NCBI GenBank assembly: GCA_900549065.1
Contig: URNC01000001.1
Location: 1-56,885 of the forward strand
Length of the DNA: 56,885 nucleotides
DNA from: an uncultured Collinsella sp.
GTDB taxonomy: Bacteria; Actinomycetota; Coriobacteriia; Coriobacteriales; Coriobacteriaceae
Direction of reading: 5' to 3'
Shown here: one piece after another, positions 49,661 through 56,397 of the stretch
How the letters are laid out: every line of letters begins with the position of its first letter
How positions within the stretch are numbered: the first letter of the stretch is position 1
Position numbers and translations under genes: made by a program
The notes under the pieces: generated by a model
Told to the model about the DNA's origin: nothing
What the model saw: only the letters and a program-made list of their open reading frames with translations
Databases searched by the model: none

Positions 49661-49732
49661 TATGAGGGGGCGGGGGATGCGATAGTATTGCATGGTGGTA
49701 TTCGACTAACCGAGGACTTATCCGAGGGCTTT

Positions 49733-50425
49733 ATGGAACAGCACCAGCATTATCAGAGCCTGCAAGACCAGGCGTACAACGCATTGCGCTCCAAGATCAT
49801 CTATGCCGAGCTCAGGCCCGGCACGCGTCTTTCGGCGATTGGTCTGGAAAAGGAGACGGGAATCGGGCGCACGCCCATTCGCGAATCCTTTGTGCGCCTG
49901 CGTGAGCAGGAGCTGGTGGAAACGCGTCCCAAAAGCGGCACCTACGTCTCTAAGATCAGCATGGAACGCGCCGAAAACGCCTGCTTTTTGCGCGAGAAGC
50001 TCGAGAGAAGCGTGCTAATTAAATGCTGTTCGGCCGCCTTGCCCGAGCAAAAGCAGCGGCTTGAGCAGATTCTTACCGAGTCCGAGTCGCTCGACCATGG
50101 CGAAACGCGCCGTTTCTTTGACCTGGATAACCTGTTCCATGAGACATGTTTTGAGATTGCCGGTCGTCACATGTTGTGGGATTGGATGAAGAGCATCAAC
50201 ACGCATTTTGAGCGATATAACTGGTTGCGTATGGTGTCGCAGGATTTGGATTGGGAGCCGATTCGTCGGCAGCATCGCCGGATTCTCGAGGCCATTAAGA
50301 GGGGCGATACCGACGCGGCGAGCTATCTGGCAGAGACACACCTGCACCTGATGCCCGAAGAGCAAGGTCCGGTTATCGCCTTGCATCCCGACTATTTTGA
50401 GCTGTCCAAAGACTCGTTCATCTAA
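49733..50425 (+). CDS. GntR/FadR-family regulator
   Basis: A 230-residue GntR regulator: winged helix (RSKIIYAELRPGTRLSAIGLEKETGIGRTPIRESFVRLREQELVET) and an FCD domain with FDLDNLFHETCFEIAGRH and HRRILEAI as probable metal or ligand residues. A consensus pectin-regulon operator lies upstream, and it neighbours the kdg genes, so it likely responds to a uronate or KDG-type acid. The ATG at 49733 has GAGGG upstream; the longer open frame before it runs through the palindromic element. Confidence 0.88.
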   Translation: MEQHQHYQSLQDQAYNALRSKIIYAELRPGTRLSAIGLEKETGIGRTPIRESFVRLREQELVETRPKSGTYVSKISMERAENACFLREKLERSVLIKCCSAALPEQKQRLEQILTESESLDHGETRRFFDLDNLFHETCFEIAGRHMLWDWMKSINTHFERYNWLRMVSQDLDWEPIRRQHRRILEAIKRGDTDAASYLAETHLHLMPEEQGPVIALHPDYFELSKDSFI

Positions 50426-50439
50426 TCAATCCCCATATA

Positions 50440-50506
50440 AGTTGCGGTGAAATAGGGACTGTTTTGTGACCTAGGTGGCGCAAACAGTCCCTATTTCACC
50501 GCAACT
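50440..50506. repeat. 67-bp palindromic element, family B copy 4
   Basis: AGTTGCGGTGAAATAGGGAC plus TGTTTG is perfectly inverted at the right end (about 26-bp arms). It lies 14 bp after the GntR stop and may serve as its terminator, though no T-tract follows. Confidence 0.88.
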
Positions 50507-50660
50507 GCGTTGGGGTGTGACCGGGGCACAAAGATGCGGTGCCGCTTGGAGGAAAAGACCGGAAGCAAGGGTCCATTCCTCTAGACGGCGCCGCAGCTGT
50601 TTTGGTGGCTCGGCTTTTGTCGAAGTGGCTCAGTTGAGCGCGGTTGCCAACCGAGTAGAC

Positions 50661-50761
50661 AAAGCGGCTCGGGGGCGTGTCGCTTCCGTCACGTTCTATC
50701 AGCATACAAGACGGTTTTGGTTCTTGTTCGTGACGGAAACGGCGCGCTTCCGAGCCGCTTT
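50661..50761 (+). ncRNA. Long stem-loop with plus-strand wobble pairs
   Basis: 33-nt arms (50661-50693 and 50729-50761). As plus-strand RNA, 32 of 33 positions pair, four of them G-U; as minus-strand RNA those four would be A-C mismatches. The loop contains ACAAGA...TCTTGT, a further 6-bp stem. CAAGACGGT in the loop also occurs in the leader hairpin at 52790-52847. No promoter was identified. Confidence 0.55.
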
Positions 50762-50765
50762 AAAA

Positions 50766-50799
50766 GAAAGGGGGCGAGGTCTAGGGCACGCCCCCTTTC
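50766..50799 (-). terminator. Terminator of kdgA
   Basis: GAAAGGGGGCG (50766-50776) pairs with CGCCCCCTTTC (50789-50799). On the minus strand TTTT follows. Confidence 0.85.
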
Positions 50800-50816
50800 A
50801 CGATAGAGAGCTAAAC

Positions 50817-51458
50817 CTAGCTGCGGACCTTCTTGACGACGTCCATGGCCTCGCGGGCGATCTGCTCGACCTTGGAGAAGTCGCCGTCGGCAAACAGGGC
50901 CGGCTTGACCATCCAGGTGCCACCGCAGGCGATGATGGCGGAGGAGCTCAGGTACTCCTCGACGTTGGCGGTGCTCACGCCGCCGGTAGGCATAAAGCGG
51001 TGACCGACAAACGGAGCGGCGAGGGCCTTGATGGTGTTCAGGCCGCCATACTGGGACGCGGGGAAGAACTTGGTGACCTTGAGGCCCAGGTTCTCGGCTG
51101 CGGTGACCTCGGAGGGGGTCACGGTGCCGGGAAGGACGGGCAGCTCGATGTCGATGCAATGCTTCACGACGTCCTCGTTGTAACCCGGGGAGACGATGAA
51201 CTTGGCACCGGCGGCGCGGGCCTGCTCAACCTGCTCGACGGTCAGGACAGTGCCGGCGCCAACGCACATCTCGGGCTCGGCCTCGGCCATAGCGGCGATG
51301 CACTCGGCGGCGCAGGCGGTGCGGAAGGTGACCTCGGCGGACTTCATGCCAGCTGCCATAAGAGCGTGGGCGAGCGGGGCGGCGTCCTCGACCTTGTCGA
51401 GCACAACGACCGGCACGATGCCCAGGGACTCAAGCGTGGTGTAGAACTGATCGAACAT
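50817..51458 (-). CDS. kdgA: KDPG aldolase
   Basis: Splits 2-keto-3-deoxy-6-phosphogluconate into pyruvate and glyceraldehyde 3-phosphate, the last step of the island's pathway. The 213-residue class I aldolase shows GIVPVVV, GAGTVLT, the Schiff-base Lys130 in VTKFFPA, and PTGGV near the phosphate site. The ATG at 51458 follows GAAAGGAA. It is the second gene of the kdgK-kdgA unit, separated by about 250 bp that hold a structured RNA candidate. Confidence 0.95.
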   Translation of the reverse strand: MFDQFYTTLESLGIVPVVVLDKVEDAAPLAHALMAAGMKSAEVTFRTACAAECIAAMAEAEPEMCVGAGTVLTVEQVEQARAAGAKFIVSPGYNEDVVKHCIDIELPVLPGTVTPSEVTAAENLGLKVTKFFPASQYGGLNTIKALAAPFVGHRFMPTGGVSTANVEEYLSSSAIIACGGTWMVKPALFADGDFSKVEQIAREAMDVVKKVRS

Positions 51459-51508
51459 GATGTTCCTTTCGATGTGTGGCGCGCATGGGCGCGTGATTAC
51501 CAAATGTG

Positions 51509-51638
51509 CTGGTCAGGAGCCGATTTTGGATTGGTTATCGGAGGCACCGCTTGGGGTTCAAGCAATTCCAAAACCGGCTGCTCGACCAGTCATGTAGGGA
51601 ATGCCAGGCAAAACCGGAATGGGACTGGTGGTTTTGCC
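51509..51638 (-). ncRNA. Candidate structured leader RNA, copy A
   Basis: Read on the minus strand: hairpin GGCAAAACC...GGTTTTGCC (51638-51607) with AGTCCCATTCC in its loop; a linker CATTCCCTACATGACTG; outer stem CTGGTC/GACCAG (51514-51509 with 51589-51584); a 13-bp inner stem AGCCGGTTTTGGA / TCCAAAATCGGCT whose one G-U pair exists only on this strand; a GCTTG/CAAGC hairpin; then CGGTGCCTCCGATAACC. It lies about 50 nt before the kdgA ATG. It is a candidate cis-regulatory RNA, possibly metabolite-sensing. Confidence 0.68.
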
Positions 51639-51657
51639 CGGCCGGAGGAATCGGGGA

Positions 51658-51697
51658 GCGGGCCGCAGGGGTATGGGATTGGAAAGCTGCGGCCCGC
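51658..51697 (-). other. Hairpin after kdgK
   Basis: GCGGGCCGCAG (51658-51668) pairs with CTGCGGCCCGC (51687-51697), just after the kdgK stop. No T-tract, so mRNA 3'-end protection or processing is more likely than termination. Confidence 0.6.
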
Positions 51698-51711
51698 GGA
51701 ATGGAGACGGA

Positions 51712-52746
51712 CTAGCGCGCGACGCGGGTGCCACCGTCGGCGGCTGATGCTACGGCTGCGATCTCGTCTGCGGTCACCAAGTTGGAGTCGCCCTTGATGG
51801 TGAGCTTGAGGATCGAAGCCGCAATCGCGTAGTTGACGGCAGCCTGCGGATCGAAGTCGTTGATGAGGGCGTGGACCAGGCCGGCGTTGAAAGCGTCGCC
51901 GGCGGCAACACCCTCAAGCACGTGCACATCGTGAGCAGGGGAGAACCAGTGCTCGCCGCTCTCGGCGTCATAGAGCATGCCCATCCAGATGGAGCGCTCG
52001 ACGCAGGAGATGTTGCGGACGACCGAAGCGACCTTCTTGCAGCCGTACTCGGCGCAAATCTGACGGGCCATCTCGACATAGGTGTCACGTTCCTCGATGC
52101 CGTGGGCAAGGGAGCCGGAGACGCAGGTCATGCCGAGGCCGGCGGGTGCGTCCTCGTCGTTGGCGATGCAGATGTCGACGAGCGGCAGGAGTTCCTTCAT
52201 GGTGGCCTGCGACTTCTCGGGCGACCACATCTTGCCGCGATAATTCACGTCGCACACGGTGGTGATGCCCCTGGCGCGGCAGACGGCGAGCGCCTCCTTG
52301 CAGGCGGCGGCCATCTCGTCGGAGACGGCGGGGGTCACGCCGGAGAAGTAGAAGACATCGATGCCCTTGAGGATCTCGTCCCAGTCAAAAACATCGCGCT
52401 TGGCCATGTTGATGGCAGAGAACTTGCGGTCGTAGACACAGCCGTTGCCGCGCTGCGAGGCACCGACCTCAAAGACATAGGAGCCAAGGCGGTCGCCCTG
52501 ACGCACGACGCGTGTGGTGTCGACGTCGTAGACCTTCAGCGAACGCAGGGCGCACTCGCCCAGACGGTTGGCCGGGACAACGGAGACGTAAGCTGCCTTG
52601 TCGCCCTGGTAGGCCAGGGAAAGAGCGGTGTTGGCCTCGGCGCCGCCATAGCGGACGTCAAACTCGGTTGCCTGCTCAATGCGCAGATGATCTTTGGGCG
52701 AGAGCCTCATCATGATTTCGCCGAAGGTAAGAACCGTTTTACCCAT
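51712..52746 (-). CDS. kdgK: 2-keto-3-deoxygluconate kinase (PfkB family)
   Basis: Phosphorylates KDG to KDPG with ATP. The 344-residue ribokinase-fold protein has the N-terminal substrate region YGGAEANTALSLAYQG and the ATP/catalytic motif VAAGDAFNAG, in which the usual GAGD is AAGD. All three branches of the island meet here. The ATG at 52746 has AAGGAG 12 bp upstream; the longer upstream frame runs through the leader hairpin and is not coding. Confidence 0.92.
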   Translation of the reverse strand: MGKTVLTFGEIMMRLSPKDHLRIEQATEFDVRYGGAEANTALSLAYQGDKAAYVSVVPANRLGECALRSLKVYDVDTTRVVRQGDRLGSYVFEVGASQRGNGCVYDRKFSAINMAKRDVFDWDEILKGIDVFYFSGVTPAVSDEMAAACKEALAVCRARGITTVCDVNYRGKMWSPEKSQATMKELLPLVDICIANDEDAPAGLGMTCVSGSLAHGIEERDTYVEMARQICAEYGCKKVASVVRNISCVERSIWMGMLYDAESGEHWFSPAHDVHVLEGVAAGDAFNAGLVHALINDFDPQAAVNYAIAASILKLTIKGDSNLVTADEIAAVASAADGGTRVAR

Positions 52747-52789
52747 GGTCGCGCAGCTCCTTCTTGCTCGTGCGTACACCTTTGATATG

Positions 52790-52847
52790 GCGTTGGCGCG
52801 GAGGTGCCAAGACGGTAGGGTACATCTTTGCACCTCCGCGCCAACGC
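52790..52847 (-). ncRNA. 58-nt leader hairpin, copy A
   Basis: Perfect 18-bp arms GCGTTGGCGCGGAGGTGC (52790-52807) and its complement (52830-52847). The 22-nt loop on the minus strand is AAAGATGTACCCTACCGTCTTG. Arm sequence differs at many positions from copy B yet pairing is kept, while the loop is nearly constant. It lies in the kdgK 5' leader, right after the operators. Confidence 0.78.
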
Positions 52848-52851
52848 TTGC

Positions 52852-52895
52852 CGAAATCGGTTTACGAAATCGGTTTCGTTTCGAGTTGTAGTATA
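52852..52895 (-). promoter_or_regulatory. kdgK promoter with two LacI-type operators
   Basis: CGAAATCGGTTTCG (52865-52878) and an overlapping partial copy CGAAATCGGTTTA (52852-52864). The minus-strand -10 box TATACT is at 52895-52890 and TTGCAA (52916-52911) may be the -35. The divergent LacI gene at 52982 is the likely repressor. Confidence 0.78.
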
Positions 52896-52981
52896 CTCAC
52901 CTACAGCGTTTTGCAAGCGAGATTTTTAAAAAAATGTCTAAAATGGCTCAGACTGCTGACAATTGGGAAACGGGGTGCGCC

Positions 52982-54004
52982 ATGGCGCAGATGAGAATCA
53001 AGGACATTGCCGCCGAGGCGGGTGTGAGCCCGGCCACGGTCTCGCGCTATCTCAACAACCGTCCCGGGCAAATGACCGAGGAGACCCGCGCCCGCATCGC
53101 CGAGGTCATCGAGCGCACCGGCTATCGCCCACGTGCTGCCGCGCGCAATCTGCGCAGCTCGCGTACCAACCTCATCGGTGTGATCCTGGCCGACATCGCC
53201 AACCCGTTCTCGAGCGCCATGCTTGAAGGACTTTCCGCCAGCGCCGCCGCGCGCGGCTGCTCGCTCATGACGGCCATTAGCGGCAACGACCCCGCTAAGG
53301 AGGCCGAGTCGCTCGCCAGACTTATCGATGCTGACGTGGACGGCCTGGTCGTCAACACCTGCGGAGGCAACGACAAGGCGATCGCCGCGGCCGCGGGGCG
53401 CCTGCCCGTTGTGCTGCTCGACCGCGACGTTGCCGACGGCGGTGTCGATCTGGTGACATCTAACAACCGTGAGCTGGTCGCCGGCCTGGTAGACGCCTTG
53501 ACCGCCGCTGGCAGCGAGCGCCTGTGCCTGCTCACCGAGGCAAGCGACGACAGCCCCGTGCGTCGCAAGCGCGCCGAGGCCTTTACCGACGAGCTTTTGC
53601 ACCGCGGCCTTGCCGGCGAGGTCGTCACCCTGGCCGACGGGGGCGCCACGGGCGTCGGCCGCCTGGACGAGACCATCCGCGGCTATGCAGGTAAAAAGCT
53701 CGGCCTCATTGCTGTCAACGGCTTGGTTTTCCTGCGTCTGACCGAGGCGCTAGCGCAGCTGGGACCCTCGCTGCCGGCGGGGCTCAAGATCGCGACGTTT
53801 GACGACTACCCCTGGAACCATGTGCTCTTTGGTGGCGTGACCACGGCCGCGCAGGACACCCTCACCATTGCCGAGCGCGTAGTCGAGCGCCTTTCCGAGC
53901 GCATCGACGTTGTTACCACCACCGTGGGCGAGGCCGCAAAGCTCGCCCCCAAGCGTATCGAGGTCCCCGGCCACATCGAACACCGCGCCTCGACCTCTCG
54001 CTAG
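52982..54004 (+). CDS. LacI-family regulator, candidate KDG repressor
   Basis: A 340-residue LacI-type regulator with helix-turn-helix RIKDIAAEAGVSPATVSRYLNN, a hinge RPRAAARNLRSSRTNLIGVILADIANPFS and a sugar-binding-like effector domain ending near FDDYPWNHVLFGGVTT. It is divergent from kdgK, whose operators overlap the shared promoter region, so it is the probable regulator of kdgKA and of the yczE-like gene, with KDG or KDPG as a likely effector (KdgR type). The ATG at 52982 is chosen on the conserved N-terminus. Confidence 0.88.
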   Translation: MAQMRIKDIAAEAGVSPATVSRYLNNRPGQMTEETRARIAEVIERTGYRPRAAARNLRSSRTNLIGVILADIANPFSSAMLEGLSASAAARGCSLMTAISGNDPAKEAESLARLIDADVDGLVVNTCGGNDKAIAAAAGRLPVVLLDRDVADGGVDLVTSNNRELVAGLVDALTAAGSERLCLLTEASDDSPVRRKRAEAFTDELLHRGLAGEVVTLADGGATGVGRLDETIRGYAGKKLGLIAVNGLVFLRLTEALAQLGPSLPAGLKIATFDDYPWNHVLFGGVTTAAQDTLTIAERVVERLSERIDVVTTTVGEAAKLAPKRIEVPGHIEHRASTSR

Positions 54005-54138
54005 TCGCTCGTTCGCAACGGCCTGTTCGCGCACGTTTTTTGAGCGCTTGATACGCTTTAACCCTGCGGAAACATTTTTCTGCGATAGTATCTGCGATAT
54101 AGACCAGTCGAAACCCGCCCGAAAGAAAGGGGAGCGAC

Positions 54139-55476
54139 ATGAACCAGCAGAACATCGATTACGTACTTCGCTCTGTAGAGCAGCGTGACATCCGCTTTGT
54201 GCGTCTGTGGTTTGTCGACATTCTCGGCCGCCTCAAGAACTTTGCCATTAGCCCCGAGGACCTCGAGGTCGCTTTTGAGGAGGGTATTGGCTTTGACGGC
54301 TCCGCCATCGAGGGCTTTGCCACGCCCGAGGAAGCCGACATGCTGGCGTTTCCCGATGCTTCGACCTTCCAGATTCTGCCGTGGCGCCCGAGCCACAACG
54401 GCGTCGCCCGCGTGTTCTGCGACGTATGCACTCCCGATCGCAAGCCGTTTGCCGGCGACCCGCGCGATGCCCTGCGCCGCATGTTCCGCAAGGCCGAGAA
54501 GGCTGGCTATCTGCTCAACGTGGGCGCCGAGCTGGAGTATTACTACTTCCCCGACGAGCACACCCCCGAGCCGCTCGACAACGTGGGCTACTTCGATCTT
54601 TCGGTGAGCGATGCCGCCCGCGACCTGCGCCGCAACACGGTCCTCACGCTCGAGAAGATGTCCGTGCCCGTGGAGTACACCTTCCATGCCGCCGGCCGCT
54701 CGCAGCACGGCATGAGCCTGCGCCACGCCGAGGCCCTGAGCATGTCCGACGCCATCACCACGGCCAAACTCATCATTAAGCAGCAGGCCTACGAGAGCGG
54801 TTGCCACGCATCCTTTATGCCCAAGCCGTTGGCAGGCGAGGACGGCAGCGCCATGTTCCTGTGCCAGTCGCTGTTCGACCACGACGGCAACAATGTCTTT
54901 TGGGGCGAGGACGACGAGAAGTACCACCTCTCTGACATCGCCAAGCACTACATGGCCGGCATCCTGGCGCACGCGCGCGAGATCAGCGCCATCACCAACC
55001 CCACGGTCAACTCGTACAAGCGCATCACCACGGGTGGCGACTCCGTGCCGCAGTACGCCACGTGGGGCCTGCGCAACCGCGCGAGTATGGTCCGCATCCC
55101 GGTCTACAAGCCCGGCAAGCAGCTGTCCACGCGCATCGAGCTGCGCAGTCCCGATCCCATGGCCAACCCGTACCTGGTCAACGCCGTCACGCTGGCGGCT
55201 GGTCTGGACGGCATCGAGCGCAAGCTGGAGCTCCCGCCCGAGGCAACGGCCGAGACGCTCAAGCTTACCGACCGTCAGATGGTCGAGGCCGGCTACACGC
55301 CGCTGCCGCGCTCGCTCAAAGAGGCGCTCGACGTGTTTGAGGACTCGCAGTTTATGAAGGATGCCCTCGGCGAGCACATCCACAGCTTCTTCCTCAAAAA
55401 GAAGCGCGACGAGTGGCATAAGTTTGAGTCCACGATCACCGAGTGGGAGATCAAGCACTACCTGGCGAACTCCTAA
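54139..55476 (+). CDS. Glutamine synthetase homologue with altered metal site
   Basis: A 445-residue protein of the type I glutamine synthetase fold, close to the Bacillus alpha type in its C-terminal half. GAELEYYYF keeps the first metal glutamates (131, 133). However the HHEVxxGQHEI motif reads FHAAGRSQHGM, so two metal ligands become Ala184 and Gly191, and GSGMH reads GSAMF, replacing the third with Phe240. Ordinary glutamine synthesis is therefore doubtful; it could be a regulatory pseudoenzyme or act on another substrate. RBS GAAAGGGGAG. A GlnR-like regulator follows. Confidence 0.85.
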   Translation: MNQQNIDYVLRSVEQRDIRFVRLWFVDILGRLKNFAISPEDLEVAFEEGIGFDGSAIEGFATPEEADMLAFPDASTFQILPWRPSHNGVARVFCDVCTPDRKPFAGDPRDALRRMFRKAEKAGYLLNVGAELEYYYFPDEHTPEPLDNVGYFDLSVSDAARDLRRNTVLTLEKMSVPVEYTFHAAGRSQHGMSLRHAEALSMSDAITTAKLIIKQQAYESGCHASFMPKPLAGEDGSAMFLCQSLFDHDGNNVFWGEDDEKYHLSDIAKHYMAGILAHAREISAITNPTVNSYKRITTGGDSVPQYATWGLRNRASMVRIPVYKPGKQLSTRIELRSPDPMANPYLVNAVTLAAGLDGIERKLELPPEATAETLKLTDRQMVEAGYTPLPRSLKEALDVFEDSQFMKDALGEHIHSFFLKKKRDEWHKFESTITEWEIKHYLANS

Positions 55477-55526
55477 TCGCGCTGGCTTGTTCCAGTACGA
55501 TTGAGCTCATTTCTTTGGAGGCCGAT

Positions 55527-56189
55527 ATGTCCGAAAAGAGTGCCCTGTTCATGGCGCGCACGACGCGCTTCCACGAGTTTGCCCGCAGTTTGACGACCAC
55601 CCTGGGTGTCGAGGTGAGCCTGGCCACGCCCGATTCGCCGACTGCGGCGCACGACTTTGACCTGCTGATCCTCGATTCCGACGGCATCCGCAGCGACCGC
55701 ATCGATCAGATTGCCAAGTGGCTTGACGATCGCGGCGGCGTCCCCATGTTGGTGATCGTCGACGACGAGGCCCTTGGCACCCTGCGCCTGCCGAATCACG
55801 CGCATGCCGACTTTGTGTGCCCCACGGCGACGCCCAACGAGCTTAAGGCTCGTGCGCAGCGCCTGATGGGCGAGGAGGAGACCGTCACCGCCGACGATGT
55901 GCTCAACATCGATAACCTCGAGATTAACCTGGCTACCTACCAGGTGACGCTCGATAACGAGCCTATCGACCTGACGCTGATGGAGTACTCGCTGCTGAGC
56001 TTTTTGGCGACGCATCCCAACCGCGCCTACAGCCGCGAAGTGCTGCTGCACCGCGTGTGGGGCTTTGAGTACTGCGGCGGCACGCGCACCGTCGACGTGC
56101 ACATTCGACGCATCCGTTCCAAGGTGGGCCCGCAGATCGCAGCACATATCACCACCGTCCGTGGCGTGGGTTATCTGTTTAAGGACTAG
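55527..56189 (+). CDS. OmpR-type orphan regulator, GlnR-like
   Basis: A 220-residue regulator. The C-terminal winged helix (about 130-220) is a standard OmpR/PhoB domain (YSREVLLHRVWGFEYCGGTRTVDVHIRRIRSKVG). The N-terminal receiver-like domain has LLILDSDG but lacks the acidic pair of a normal phosphorylation pocket, like actinobacterial GlnR. No histidine kinase is adjacent. The position 50 bp after the glutamine synthetase homologue supports a nitrogen-related role. The ATG at 55527 follows TTGGAGG. Confidence 0.82.
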   Translation: MSEKSALFMARTTRFHEFARSLTTTLGVEVSLATPDSPTAAHDFDLLILDSDGIRSDRIDQIAKWLDDRGGVPMLVIVDDEALGTLRLPNHAHADFVCPTATPNELKARAQRLMGEEETVTADDVLNIDNLEINLATYQVTLDNEPIDLTLMEYSLLSFLATHPNRAYSREVLLHRVWGFEYCGGTRTVDVHIRRIRSKVGPQIAAHITTVRGVGYLFKD

Positions 56190-56344
56190 CTTTTCACCAC
56201 AAAGGGGACAGGCACCTTCGTGGTGGTTTTGCCGCAGATGCGGGTTCCTTTCGGGTCTGCGGCAGAACTTAAGCCTTCCTAAAAGATTGCGTTCTCATAC
56301 ACGTTCGCCCGCATATTGGGGTACAACTCAACGTGAACAATGAT

Positions 56345-56374
56345 GGCCCGCCACATGTTTGGCGGGCCTTTGGT
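56345..56374 (+). terminator. Terminator before the HtrA-like gene
   Basis: GGCCCGCC (56345-56352) pairs with GGCGGGCC (56361-56368), followed by TTTGGTTATTT. A second hairpin GCCGCAGA/TCTGCGGC (56231-56263) lies upstream. Confidence 0.75.
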
Positions 56375-56397
56375 TATTTGACGAAAGGATCGCAGCT

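Larger units (their letters stand above)
49246..49732. other. Regulatory region between yczE-like and GntR genes
   Basis: 487 bp with no gene: RNA candidate (49279-49403), leader hairpin (49425-49482), operator and promoter (49487-49516) for the minus strand, then a regulon operator (49555-49570) and family B copy 3 (49594-49660) upstream of the plus-strand GntR gene. Confidence 0.8.
50426..50816. other. Convergent intergenic region gntR / kdgA
   Basis: 391 bp: family B copy 4, about 150 bp without clear features (50507-50660), a long stem-loop (50661-50761) and the kdgA terminator. Confidence 0.7.

Noticed and set aside
49619..49732. Extended N-terminus for the GntR gene
   Set aside because: The extra 38 codons fall partly in the 67-bp palindrome; the ATG at 49733 has a proper ribosome binding site and fits family length.
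50475..51797. Plus-strand open frame of about 440 codons across kdgA
   Set aside because: It is antisense to kdgA and continues through palindromic DNA; composition is that of a shadow frame.
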